From the IMG/VR virus record IMGVR_UViG_3300025132_000007, positions 1-47,023 of that record: a stretch of DNA of 47,023 nt, one strand, 5' to 3'. The position numbers and the translations under genes were made by a program. This document shows, piece after piece, positions 35,694-43,263 of this stretch. The notes under the pieces are model-generated. The model worked only from the letters and a program-made list of their open reading frames with translations, made no database searches and was not told where the DNA came from. This DNA is from a virus. The stretch's first letter is position 1, and every line of letters starts with the position of its first letter.

Positions 35694-35952
35694 AATTGGG
35701 TCCTTTACAAGCACCTTGATTTGATTCAACTATTTCCTGATCACTAACCAAGTTTGTTGTATTTCTTCGTGTGGCTAAAAGCTCATCATTCGCATCTTTA
35801 TGAAACTTATTCATCTGTGAAGCAAGTTTACCATCTTTGTTTGTTTGGTATAGAGATTCGGTAATTTCTTTTATTTCGTCTAACTCAAACCAAATTCCAA
35901 ATTTGTAAATTTGTTCAGTTCTTGTTTCTGTTTTCATTGTCAATTCAGACAT
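35686..35952 (-). CDS. Unknown protein (88 aa)
   Basis: An acidic N-terminus with FGIWFELDEIKEITESLYQ, then a helical stretch and a C-terminal CKGPNCD that may bind metal. First gene after the inverted-repeat gap at 35953-36080. No family recognised. Confidence 0.5.
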   Translation of the reverse strand: MSELTMKTETRTEQIYKFGIWFELDEIKEITESLYQTNKDGKLASQMNKFHKDANDELLATRRNTTNLVSDQEIVESNQGACKGPNCD

Positions 35953-35978
35953 CTATTTTCCTTTCTATTTAAAGTTTA

Positions 35979-36076
35979 TTGGGGTTCAAACAGCGCCAAC
36001 CATTTCACTTGTTACACATTGCTTCTTTGCTCATACCAAAAGAATTACAGTTTTATGTTTCAAGCTTGAACCCCAA
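35979..36076 (-). other. Intergenic inverted repeat (structured gap)
   Basis: A perfect 11-bp inverted repeat, TTGGGGTTCAA at 35979-35989 and TTGAACCCCAA at 36066-36076, encloses 76 bases with no gene. The right arm overlaps the 12-bp palindrome TTCAAGCTTGAA at 36059-36070. This is one of the few untranslated gaps in the tightly packed leftward operon. It may be an RNA fold, a processing site or an operator. Confidence 0.5.
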
Positions 36077-36080
36077 ATGT

Positions 36081-36284
36081 TTATTTACAAATTGTGCATT
36101 TAATCCTTTTTAAACCATATGTAGGCATATCTGTATATCGAGCAGCGTGACCACCAGTTGCAATTGACCATACCATATCACAAGAAGGACAAAGCTTTAA
36201 TTTTCTTTCAATATGAGCGTGATTTGCATTGTGCTTAAGAGTTTTTGGAGAAGGTCTTAACATTTTCTTTATAACCCATTCCAT
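36081..36284 (-). CDS. Zinc-ribbon protein (67 aa)
   Basis: CPSCDMVW in the middle and KCTICK at the C-terminus form a CxxC...CxxC ribbon, and the N-terminal half is basic with several His. Probably a small nucleic-acid-binding or adaptor protein. It lies two bases after the resolvase gene, so it may be functionally tied to it. Confidence 0.6.
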   Translation of the reverse strand: MEWVIKKMLRPSPKTLKHNANHAHIERKLKLCPSCDMVWSIATGGHAARYTDMPTYGLKRIKCTICK

Positions 36285-36286
36285 AA

Positions 36287-36598
36287 TTATCCTTTTACCT
36301 TTTTTAAAAGTGTTAAAAATTTATCCATTGGTATTAAAGCATACGTGTCTCCACGATCCTCTCTAAATGCTACTATATCTGTGTGTTCACACTTTAAATA
36401 TTTAGGAAGTGTTTTTCTGCGTTTTGCTTGAACTGTATATTCTTCTATCTTTAGATCAACTTCTTCGTGCAGTCCTAATGATTGACCATTGGATCCCCAA
36501 GCGCGTTGGGCTGAGAAACCCCAGCCCTTAGCGTTGTTGACAAGCTCTCGCTCAAAAGAATTACCTTTACGTTTACTTGGGTTGCTCAAGGTAGCCAC
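36287..36598 (-). CDS. Holliday junction resolvase, Hjc-like (103 aa)
   Basis: A PD-(D/E)xK nuclease of the archaeal-type resolvase group. The N-terminal KGNSFERELV carries the helix Glu. AQRAWGSNGQSLG is followed by VDLKI (catalytic Asp) and YTVQAKRRK (the Q/E-x-K position, here Gln). The length (103 aa) suits the family. It probably resolves recombination or replication junctions before packaging, matching the annealing protein upstream in the operon. Confidence 0.8.
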   Translation of the reverse strand: MATLSNPSKRKGNSFERELVNNAKGWGFSAQRAWGSNGQSLGLHEEVDLKIEEYTVQAKRRKTLPKYLKCEHTDIVAFREDRGDTYALIPMDKFLTLLKKVKG

Positions 36599-36777
36599 TT
36601 AGTCCATCTATGTAGAGTAATGCTACATTCCATTGGTCCTACACCAAACCCTAGATTAAAATGCTCACCGTTCACATTGTGAAAACCAACAAACATATTC
36701 ATTAAAGTAAAGAGAACAATTCTAGCACCGACTCCTTCACAATTATCTAACATTTCTAATTTAAATAAGTATTTCAT
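36586..36777 (-). CDS. Unknown small protein (63 aa)
   Basis: Coupled to the primase-helicase by ATGA and overlapping the resolvase start by 13 bases. Moderately hydrophobic, with a single Cys-containing N-terminal segment and FNLGFGVGPMECSITLHRWTKW. No family recognised. Confidence 0.5.
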   Translation of the reverse strand: MKYLFKLEMLDNCEGVGARIVLFTLMNMFVGFHNVNGEHFNLGFGVGPMECSITLHRWTKWLP

Positions 36778-38597
36778 GCGTTTGTCCTATCAAACTCTTG
36801 ATCGTGCAGAACAACGGGAGGTGGTTCTTTAAATATCATATGTTCTTTATTGAACTCAAACATTATTTTAAGACCCTTTCCGTCTCTGTTTTTATCAGAG
36901 TTAATTATTCTTCCATTTGCTGTTCTAGTTCCGTTAAGCGTTAAGACTTTATCAGCTTCTTGTACAACCGTACTTGAACCTTTTGCAGAATTAAGATCAA
37001 CGTAACCAGTTTTAGCTGATTCCTTATTAATATGATGAACTGCTATTACAATACATTCCTGATCAACAGCTATGTCTTTTAGTCTTGTTATAATAGAATT
37101 CATTTTATCAAACTCATTATGAATATTTTTCACAATAATTTTATTGGTAGGATCAACCATTACTATATCTGGATTAAACCGTGCAACTTCTTCTTCAAGT
37201 TTGTCTACATCGGGACATTTATGAACTGGATGTATGTGATCTACTGAATCGTATAAAGCAGACATATCCTTAAGTTCTTCGTGATACTTATTAGATTCGC
37301 TTTTAGAATACCCTAAAGAGATTTGTATAAATCTCCTGTAAGTAAGGTGCCAGGTATTTTCTAGTGACAGATAAAGGATCTTGTGTTTTCTTAACATAAC
37401 AGCAAGATTGGATAAGTATGTAGACTTACCCATTCCTGTGTCACCTAGAAGAATAACAAGCTCACCGGGCATTACCCAAAAGTCAGAATTCCAATTACGG
37501 TAAAGATCTTTAAAGTTAAAAGCACTCTTTGATATACCAGACTTTAGAAACTCTTTATACTTTTCAGCTAATGTACTCATATTTTCAATCGGCATAGAAT
37601 AATCTTTCCGTTTAAAATGAATACATTTTGGATCACAGTATTTAGACATTATGTAATCATTGCACCAGTAATTGTAGCCTTTTTCATAAGCACTATTTAC
37701 AGTACTAATAGCTTCTTCTTTATTGCCAGTCCAACCGATCAATGTTTGAATTACAGTTTCTTTGGGAATACCTGATCGTCTATACCAAGCAGCGATTCTC
37801 ATCATAGACTCATTTCTCTCTCCCGGAATAGGGGGTTTAGACAACAGAGTCTGCATACAAGTCACTACTCTAGTAGGATCAATATCAAATGTAGACCTTT
37901 GAACAGTAACATTGTTATAGACCTTTTCAACTTCAAGCTTTAAATACTGCTTGAGATATGGAGTTACATTTTCAAATGCGTACTTGTTTAAATCTATTTC
38001 ATTAGGGATTGTAGAAGCTTTCTTTTTAATGTCATCTAAACTAAAAGTATTCAGTTCTTTTAAAGTTAATGGCACTTTAAATAAACCGCTCTTTTTGTTG
38101 TAACTAAAAGGAGATCTTATCAATCTTGCTCCGTCATAGATTTTATCAGCATCTGGAAATACACTTTCCAAAGTTGCTTTAACTGAAAAGGGAAGAGTGG
38201 TAGAAGGAGTAAACCCAAACAGATCAGGTAATGTAACGTGAAAACCAGTTCCACTATACCAAATACGTATGTGTTCTTCCTTTATTGACAAATCTTCTAT
38301 TAGATCTGTGTTTACAAAGAATCTTAATGCTTGAAGCCTTTCTTCTTCATTTATTTCTTTATAATCAAGGTCTAGAATAATTTGATCAACATAATAAACA
38401 CCCTTAAAAGTGCTTATAGAATTTCTACCATCTAGATGACTTTGAATTTCTTGATCAAAGGAATACCAACTGTGATATAATTCGTGTTTATTCTCAGCCA
38501 GCCCAATGAGGCTAGGCAGACTATCAATTAAATCTGCCCGACCTCTATTGGCTATATGTCCTGAAGCTATTTCTACGAAGTGTGTTGGATTTCCCAA
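36774..38597 (-). CDS. AEP primase-SF4 helicase fusion (607 aa)
   Basis: Replication protein joining primer synthesis to unwinding. The N-terminal archaeo-eukaryotic primase shows DxD (D76, D78), the SGTGFH motif (115-120) and the basic ARLIRSPFS motif (157-165). A Cys cluster (C312, C321, C325) may hold metal. The C-terminal RecA-like helicase has Walker A GDTGMGKST (385-393), Walker B VMVD (479-482), the HH motif (521-522) and a sensor-like SAKGSSTVVQEAD (538-549). TTG start with AAAGGTG seven bases upstream, overlapping the previous gene by 25 bases. The phage lacks a recognisable DNA polymerase, so it presumably borrows the host's. Confidence 0.88.
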   Translation of the reverse strand: MGNPTHFVEIASGHIANRGRADLIDSLPSLIGLAENKHELYHSWYSFDQEIQSHLDGRNSISTFKGVYYVDQIILDLDYKEINEEERLQALRFFVNTDLIEDLSIKEEHIRIWYSGTGFHVTLPDLFGFTPSTTLPFSVKATLESVFPDADKIYDGARLIRSPFSYNKKSGLFKVPLTLKELNTFSLDDIKKKASTIPNEIDLNKYAFENVTPYLKQYLKLEVEKVYNNVTVQRSTFDIDPTRVVTCMQTLLSKPPIPGERNESMMRIAAWYRRSGIPKETVIQTLIGWTGNKEEAISTVNSAYEKGYNYWCNDYIMSKYCDPKCIHFKRKDYSMPIENMSTLAEKYKEFLKSGISKSAFNFKDLYRNWNSDFWVMPGELVILLGDTGMGKSTYLSNLAVMLRKHKILYLSLENTWHLTYRRFIQISLGYSKSESNKYHEELKDMSALYDSVDHIHPVHKCPDVDKLEEEVARFNPDIVMVDPTNKIIVKNIHNEFDKMNSIITRLKDIAVDQECIVIAVHHINKESAKTGYVDLNSAKGSSTVVQEADKVLTLNGTRTANGRIINSDKNRDGKGLKIMFEFNKEHMIFKEPPPVVLHDQEFDRTNA

Positions 38598-38887
38598 CTT
38601 TTTTCACCTTTAAATACCGACACTTCTTTTAAAGAAACACCTGCGTTTTTGAGCATATAATCTTTTTCATTCTTAATCCCTCTAAATTTTCTCATAAACG
38701 TATCGGGATTGAATCTTTTCTTATATGTACTATATGCCCATTGAGGAGCATCTATTTGTATATGATGAGAGCCTATTACTGTACCCGGTGGAAGCTGTTG
38801 AAGAAATTCAATAATAAGATTTTCAACGCTTAATTTGGGAACTTTCGAACCAACACTTTTAGTTGGTCTTGCAAAATTGAAATCCAT
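38573..38887 (-). CDS. Replication-module protein of unknown function (104 aa)
   Basis: Between the putative ssDNA-binding protein and the primase-helicase. It contains LPPGTVIGSHHIQIDAPQWAYSTYKKRFNPDTFMRKFRG, which looks like a winged-helix-type fold with aromatic and basic residues. It may be a helicase loader or DNA-binding accessory; this is inferred from position only. One-base overlap with the upstream stop. Confidence 0.5.
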   Translation of the reverse strand: MDFNFARPTKSVGSKVPKLSVENLIIEFLQQLPPGTVIGSHHIQIDAPQWAYSTYKKRFNPDTFMRKFRGIKNEKDYMLKNAGVSLKEVSVFKGEKSWEIQHTS

Positions 38888-39534
38888 TAGGATAGGTCAG
38901 GCATTAGGTTGTCTGCGATACTCATTTCTGCTTCGCCTTCAACTTCTTTACTATTCCAAATGGCTCCTAAAGAACTATCGTCATTATAGTTTTTAGGCTT
39001 GTTCTTTCGTGTTCTCCACCATTCTAAAAGTGGCTTTACACCAGCTTCTACAGTTCCAAACTTATAAGGAAGAATTTTTCTTTTGTTATTTCCTTTTGAA
39101 TTAATATCTGTTGTTTCGTATTGAATGACATAACATTTTCTGCCAATACAATCACGCATAGTTTCATCAGAAAGTCCGTTTTTATCTTCATTTAAAGTAG
39201 TGTCAGTAATATCGTGACCAAGTGCTGTAAGAAAGTTTGCAATATTTTCAGAAGGTCCTTGAACTTTGTTATCACCAAATGGAGAACCCCAGCCTACAAC
39301 TTCACCTCTTTCATTTTTTTGGTGATTGCAATTCATATACCAATATATACCATACTTTGATACAGTATCTTCAGGTGTAGTAGCATTTACATTAATGCAG
39401 ATGTCATTATCATATTGACTTTTTTCAGTCGTATTTTTTATTTCTGTTATTTGAGCGCATTTAATCCATACTCCTTTGGGCCAATCTTTATTAGACCCAT
39501 TAGAAGATGAATTTACTTTTCCAAAGCCAGTCAT
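38887..39534 (-). CDS. Putative ssDNA-binding protein (215 aa)
   Basis: A beta-rich centre (GVWIKCAQITEIKNTTEKSQ, then CYVIQYETTD...RKILPYKFGTV) with aromatic residues, and a flexible acidic C-terminus (EGEAEMSIADNLMPDLS), as in SSB proteins that recruit partners by their tails. It overlaps the annealing-protein gene by ATGA, a usual SSB neighbour. No diagnostic motif, so the call rests on composition and context. Confidence 0.5.
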   Translation of the reverse strand: MTGFGKVNSSSNGSNKDWPKGVWIKCAQITEIKNTTEKSQYDNDICINVNATTPEDTVSKYGIYWYMNCNHQKNERGEVVGWGSPFGDNKVQGPSENIANFLTALGHDITDTTLNEDKNGLSDETMRDCIGRKCYVIQYETTDINSKGNNKRKILPYKFGTVEAGVKPLLEWWRTRKNKPKNYNDDSSLGAIWNSKEVEGEAEMSIADNLMPDLS

Positions 39535-40370
39535 TTCTTCTCCATATTTGTTAGTTGTTGTTCAAACTCATCGAGAGTTTTATTTGTTATATTTCCATTT
39601 AAAAACTGCATAGCCGCTTTATTCTTTTCTTTAGGAAGATCTAAGGTCTCAACCTTTTTTATAACTTTATCTAACCTAGTTTTTGTAGGCGTTTTATTGT
39701 TATCTATACCAATCTTAGTATCTGCGATTAGAATTGCTGCCTCAGCTTCAGAAAGACCGTTAAACCCTTTTTGTTTCCATTTTTGTATTTCTATCTTTGA
39801 CTTTGAAGGGCATTGTTTGTGAAGCATCATTTCATTTAGTTTTCTGCTTTGATCACCAGTTACCATACCCGGAATTATATCATCACCAGTAACGTGAGTT
39901 TCTTTCTTATAATCAATCAGCTTAATATCTTCACCAGCCCACAGTTCTATACCCAATCCAGTTAATGTAGATAAACCTTTTGCTAGGCATCTGCGAATAG
40001 TGTTTTGGATTTGAACAGAATCGGGATTTTTAACTGATCTATTTGAATTATCAGTTACAGCAAGTTCCATAGTTGCATTGTGAGTATCGCCTTCTCTGTC
40101 TTCTATTTCAATTTCTACAAATACCAATGCACTTGCATCAGGTAATATTGTATAAGGAAGTAGATATTTATTTCCACCTAATTCAGTTGGAAACTTCTTT
40201 ACTTTATAATCACATCTAGGAAAGAATTGCTTTACCAGATCCCAAGCTTTCGCCCAAGACAAGTAGTCAAATCTTCCTTTCTGTTCAGTCATACCTTTTA
40301 TATCTTCATTACGAAGAACTGCGTACATATCGCACATTTCTTCAAAGTTAGCGTTTTGTGATTCGCTCAT
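39531..40370 (-). CDS. Single-strand annealing protein, Sak3/DUF1071-like (279 aa)
   Basis: Rad52-like annealing protein for phage recombination. Diagnostic stretches are FDYLSWAKAWDLVKQFFP (residues ~33-50), MELAVTDNSNRSVKNPDS and IQNTIRRCLAKGLSTLTGLGIELWAGEDI (~118-150). These fit the YLxWAxAW...IxRCLxKxxxxxGLG...GEDL plan of DUF1071. The C-terminal ~110 residues are Lys-rich and variable. SD AGGAG, following a terminator-like structure at 40402-40476. Confidence 0.85.
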   Translation of the reverse strand: MSESQNANFEEMCDMYAVLRNEDIKGMTEQKGRFDYLSWAKAWDLVKQFFPRCDYKVKKFPTELGGNKYLLPYTILPDASALVFVEIEIEDREGDTHNATMELAVTDNSNRSVKNPDSVQIQNTIRRCLAKGLSTLTGLGIELWAGEDIKLIDYKKETHVTGDDIIPGMVTGDQSRKLNEMMLHKQCPSKSKIEIQKWKQKGFNGLSEAEAAILIADTKIGIDNNKTPTKTRLDKVIKKVETLDLPKEKNKAAMQFLNGNITNKTLDEFEQQLTNMEKK

Positions 40371-40401
40371 TATTCTCCTATTGTTAAATTATTTAAGGGA
40401 G

Positions 40402-40476
40402 TGAAGGGCTGAAAAAAACCAAGAAGGTAGGTAGTAGTAGTGGGTTCTTGGTACAAAAAAAAGATCCAGCCCTTCA
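40402..40476 (-). terminator. Nested hairpin with internal intrinsic terminator
   Basis: Outer stem TGAAGGGCTG/CAGCCCTTCA (10 bp, perfect, 40402-40411 with 40467-40476) encloses an inner stem ACCAAGAA/TTCTTGGT (8 bp, 40418-40425 with 40445-40452). Read leftward, the inner stem is followed by seven T, an intrinsic terminator. The loop is 19 bases of TAC/CTA-like repeats. Both sides of the internal loop are runs of 7-8 T (leftward). It separates the DUF932 gene from the annealing-protein gene and probably sets their relative levels. Confidence 0.7.
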
Positions 40477-40485
40477 TATGCCAAA

Positions 40486-41217
40486 CTATGCCATTGCTCT
40501 TTTATGCAGAGCGATGTGCTTTTCTATTATTTTATTAGGTGGACTTGTTTTTAACGCTTCTGTACAAGCATTGTATAAAGACCACATATTATTATCTTCA
40601 AATTCCTCAAAAGGAGGTTTATCCCAGTTTTTATAAGCATCATTAGATTGATTAGCTGATAACAATTTGTATCCTCTAGCTTTACCTATAAACTCGTAAG
40701 CTTGATCTTTACTTACAGGCATATCCTTCATTGTCTGAGTATCTTTAACAATATTGGCAAAGTTATTATTCGCTTTGTATAAAGCACTTACCAATTTGTC
40801 TTGAAGATCACCTAATACATTTTTAGTATGCTTTCTCATTATAGTGATTTCACCTACGAAAGCCATATTATCACAGACAAATATTCTAGCACCAGCACAA
40901 ACGCCATTTGCCATTGATTTGTCATAACTAGAACGCATACCAATTGCTTGGTGCATTTCTTCATTTTCACCTTTATAGTAGTGAACCCCGAAGAATTTGT
41001 TATAGTTGTCATCTTTATTTTTACCTGATAAAGCATACTGAGAGCCATCATACTCATAACCTTTAAGTAATGTATCGGCTACTTCTTTTGTATTGTCTAT
41101 TATATCTTTATATGGAACAGGAACGTATGTCTCTGTTTCCTGTGGAAGTGGGACATTACAAACTTCATTGTAGTCTGCATTTATTCCACCGCAATGAACC
41201 ATTAGTTTATTCATCAT
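40486..41217 (-). CDS. DUF932 / TIGR03299 phage-plasmid protein (243 aa)
   Basis: Family seen in many phages and plasmids, function unproven. Characteristic blocks are QAIGMRSSYDKSMANGVCAGARIFVCDNMAFVGEITIMRKHTKNVLGDL in the middle and an N-terminal CNVPLPQETETYVPVPYKDII. SD AAGGA; the ATG overlaps the upstream stop. Sits just upstream of the recombination genes. Confidence 0.88.
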   Translation of the reverse strand: MMNKLMVHCGGINADYNEVCNVPLPQETETYVPVPYKDIIDNTKEVADTLLKGYEYDGSQYALSGKNKDDNYNKFFGVHYYKGENEEMHQAIGMRSSYDKSMANGVCAGARIFVCDNMAFVGEITIMRKHTKNVLGDLQDKLVSALYKANNNFANIVKDTQTMKDMPVSKDQAYEFIGKARGYKLLSANQSNDAYKNWDKPPFEEFEDNNMWSLYNACTEALKTSPPNKIIEKHIALHKRAMA

Positions 41218-41459
41218 AAGGTTTTCCTTAGTATGTTTAATGTTTCCATTCTCTTTTTATGAATAGGATGCGGTTCTGCTAAATTATCGGCACGATATTT
41301 ATCGCAATCTCTAATCCATCGTTTATATATATCTTTTGCTAGTTTTTCGTTTATTTCAAACTTGGACACCAAATTAGATACAGCATTTTCTTCTGACGGA
41401 AATCCTAATCTGCTTAAATAAGGATAGAAGTTTTCTGCTTCTTTATTTAAATCAGTCAC
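41214..41459 (-). CDS. Unknown protein (81 aa)
   Basis: Start set at a GTG whose overlap with the upstream stop is GTGACTGA, with AGGAAAG upstream; ATG alternatives would overlap 47-80 bases. Helical, with FEINEKLAKDIYKRWIRDCDKYR and a basic end. Possibly a DNA-binding accessory. No family recognised. Confidence 0.5.
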   Translation of the reverse strand: MTDLNKEAENFYPYLSRLGFPSEENAVSNLVSKFEINEKLAKDIYKRWIRDCDKYRADNLAEPHPIHKKRMETLNILRKTL

Positions 41460-41685
41460 TAAAAAGACTTTCCTGATCTTTATGTTTTTGTTTGGCATCG
41501 GATTGTTTCTTTGCTTGTACAAGAAGAGCATCTAACTTTTGAGTTGCCGCCATTGCTTTAAGGATAGTTTTTTTATCTAACTCTTTTGCCAACTCAGGAT
41601 TTGTTTTTTGTGCTTTTTCAACAAAAGAATCAATTTTATTGAACATTTCTGCCCAAGCTTCTTGTAAATCTGTTAACACTATCAT
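41452..41685 (-). CDS. Small coiled-coil protein (77 aa)
   Basis: SD AAGGAAAC before the ATG. A long helix (EMFNKIDSFVEKAQKTNPEL and a Lys/Gln-rich second helix) ending KDQESLFSD. No family recognised. Confidence 0.55.
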   Translation of the reverse strand: MIVLTDLQEAWAEMFNKIDSFVEKAQKTNPELAKELDKKTILKAMAATQKLDALLVQAKKQSDAKQKHKDQESLFSD

Positions 41686-41866
41686 TTGTTTCCTTTTTTA
41701 ATAATTGTGTATTAAAGTAATCGGATATATCTATTTCTCTTCTGCAAGGTATACATTCTAAGCTAGTTTCAATATTTTTTTCTCTTAACTCAGGATCGTA
41801 ATAAGTGTACGACTGTCCAACTAAATTTGACTTGCAATATGGACATTGTTTGGAATTTATTCTCAT
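41636..41866 (-). CDS. Zinc-ribbon protein (76 aa)
   Basis: CPYCKSN near the N-terminus and CIPCRRE in the middle form a CxxC...CxxC ribbon. The frame is open to an ATG at 41932; I prefer 41866 because the extra segment lies in an inverted repeat (GGCTCT...AGAGCC, about 41881-41937) and does not look protein-like. Neither start has a strong SD. Its end overlaps the next gene by 50 bases, unusually long for this operon. Confidence 0.5.
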   Translation of the reverse strand: MRINSKQCPYCKSNLVGQSYTYYDPELREKNIETSLECIPCRREIDISDYFNTQLLKKETNDSVNRFTRSLGRNVQ

Positions 41867-41945
41867 TATAGATATGAGAAGGCTCTCAACGTGTGTATGT
41901 GGAAGGGGTAAGGAAGCGGTAGTTATTGTCAAGAGCCTACCTCAA

Positions 41946-42296
41946 TTATTTGGTTAGAGAAAAATATCTATGTTTAGCAAACATATAATTAGAAAACATT
42001 TTTCTAATATCTTTGCCAACATACTTATTGAATTCTCGTCGGTCTTTTATCTTTCTAGCTATCTGAATAGCCTTATTGCTATCAATCATTCTCATATAGT
42101 TAGACAATTGCCATTTGGTCATTAAACGAATTTTTACAACTTCATTCATATTTGAATCGTAAAATTCCTTAAATTCTTTTAGGAAATTTTGACTATTATG
42201 ATTGGTGATATGTGGACGATTTGAATTTCGAAACTTTATTGAGTTTGACATCAATATATGTTTCTTTTTGGAAGTTAATCGTTGTTTTATTTGCAT
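41946..42296 (-). CDS. First gene left of the repressor: unknown basic protein (116 aa)
   Basis: Strong SD (AAAAGGAG). A very basic, Asn-rich protein with a probable helical core (MTKWQLSNYMRMIDSNKAIQ, then ARKIKDRREFNKYVGKD). The position, divergent from the repressor gene, is where Cro, excisionase or antirepressor genes usually sit, but no helix-turn-helix is evident. A DNA-binding role is plausible by charge only. Confidence 0.55.
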   Translation of the reverse strand: MQIKQRLTSKKKHILMSNSIKFRNSNRPHITNHNSQNFLKEFKEFYDSNMNEVVKIRLMTKWQLSNYMRMIDSNKAIQIARKIKDRREFNKYVGKDIRKMFSNYMFAKHRYFSLTK

Positions 42297-42312
42297 TGTG
42301 ACTCCTTTTAAG

Positions 42313-42339
42313 ATACTACAAATTGGACATAATTGTCCA
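42313..42339 (-). promoter_or_regulatory. Leftward promoter overlapping the operator
   Basis: Read leftward: -35 TGGACA (42339-42334, 5/6 of consensus), 15-bp spacer, -10 TAGTAT (42318-42313, 4/6), then AAAAGGAG and the ATG at 42296. The -35 is one arm of the palindrome at 42324-42339, so repressor binding would exclude polymerase. Confidence 0.5.
42324..42339. promoter_or_regulatory. Palindromic operator TGGACATAATTGTCCA
   Basis: Six-base perfect arms (TGGACA/TGTCCA) around a TAAT centre, between two divergent genes, 71 bases upstream of the repressor start. The size and place suit a dimeric helix-turn-helix protein. Only one such site is obvious here, so control may rely on a single operator. 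Confidence 0.7.
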
Positions 42340-42409
42340 GTTTAAAGAAAAAATTTTTTATTTAGTGTACAATATTGTTAAGTTTTTTGTGTATGGAGGG
42401 TTAATAACT

Positions 42410-43213
42410 ATGAATAAATATGAAGTAATTAATTGGTTGCGAAAAACGGACTTATCGCTTACTTCAATTTCCAAACGAACCAATATAAGCAGATCAACTC
42501 TGTATAATTGGATTGAAGGAAAGGAGATGAGTGATAAAAGCTATGATAAGCTTGTTTCTATCTATAAAAAGGATATTAGGCTACATAAAGGAACTTTAAC
42601 TCTAAAAATTAAGGATAACCCAATGCTACATAATAAAGGAGTAGGCACAGAGATAGATAGTGAAAGCTATATTGACAAGTTACATAAGATTATCAAATAT
42701 CAGGAAAAAGACATTGAAGCCCTTAAAAAGGCTCCAGCTCAAAAACTGGTTGAACGAGAACTTTGGAACAATGTAAATGAAGATCTTTTAATTGAAACAG
42801 AAATTAGATTAAACCTTAAAAAGTTAGATTTTGGAAGGACTATCAAATCAATAGAAGGAGTAGAAAATCTTTCCAGAGCTTTAGGATATTCTGAATCATT
42901 TGTAAAGTATAAGATTTATAATTTAGGAGAGTATGAACGAAGCAGTGATGAAGCTAGTATAAAAAAGTTCATTACAAATGACAGTTATAAAGGATTAATG
43001 AGCATAACAAAATCATTTTTCAAAGGTTTAGAATTATTTAAAAAACTGGTTTCGAAAGACAAAGATTATTTTCTTGAAACCGACATTCAATACATTGCAA
43101 AAGATGGTTCACTTGTTAATACTAAATGTTTTAATTGGGTTGACTTAGATTTTCACGAATCACATTTTTCAGTTAAAAGCAAAATGGTTATAGGAGGACC
43201 TGAGCTTAATTAA
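42410..43213 (+). CDS. Phage repressor with N-terminal helix-turn-helix (267 aa)
   Basis: Probable lysogeny regulator. I start at the ATG at 42410, ten bases after GGAGGG; 28 upstream codons in frame are hydrophobic noise over the promoter. Residues ~15-37 (LTSISKRTNISRSTLYNWIEGKE) form a helix-turn-helix. A coiled segment lies near residues 74-90, and the rest is an alpha/beta domain without the Ser-Lys autoprotease motif of LexA-type repressors, so induction is probably not by RecA-driven self-cleavage. It is the only + strand gene in the leftward half. A -10-like TACAAT lies at 42368. Confidence 0.75.
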   Translation: MNKYEVINWLRKTDLSLTSISKRTNISRSTLYNWIEGKEMSDKSYDKLVSIYKKDIRLHKGTLTLKIKDNPMLHNKGVGTEIDSESYIDKLHKIIKYQEKDIEALKKAPAQKLVERELWNNVNEDLLIETEIRLNLKKLDFGRTIKSIEGVENLSRALGYSESFVKYKIYNLGEYERSSDEASIKKFITNDSYKGLMSITKSFFKGLELFKKLVSKDKDYFLETDIQYIAKDGSLVNTKCFNWVDLDFHESHFSVKSKMVIGGPELN

Positions 43214-43215
43214 AT

Positions 43216-43249
43216 ATAAAGGGGGCGAAATGCGGAACGCCCCCCTTAT
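43216..43249. terminator. Bidirectional terminator between convergent genes
   Basis: Stem GGGGGCG/CGCCCCC (43221-43227 with 43238-43244) flanked by ATAAA and TTATT, so it extends and offers an A/T-rich side in both directions. It lies between the repressor stop and the stop of the ParB-domain gene. Confidence 0.75.
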
Positions 43250-43263
43250 TAGCTGAAACTTAT

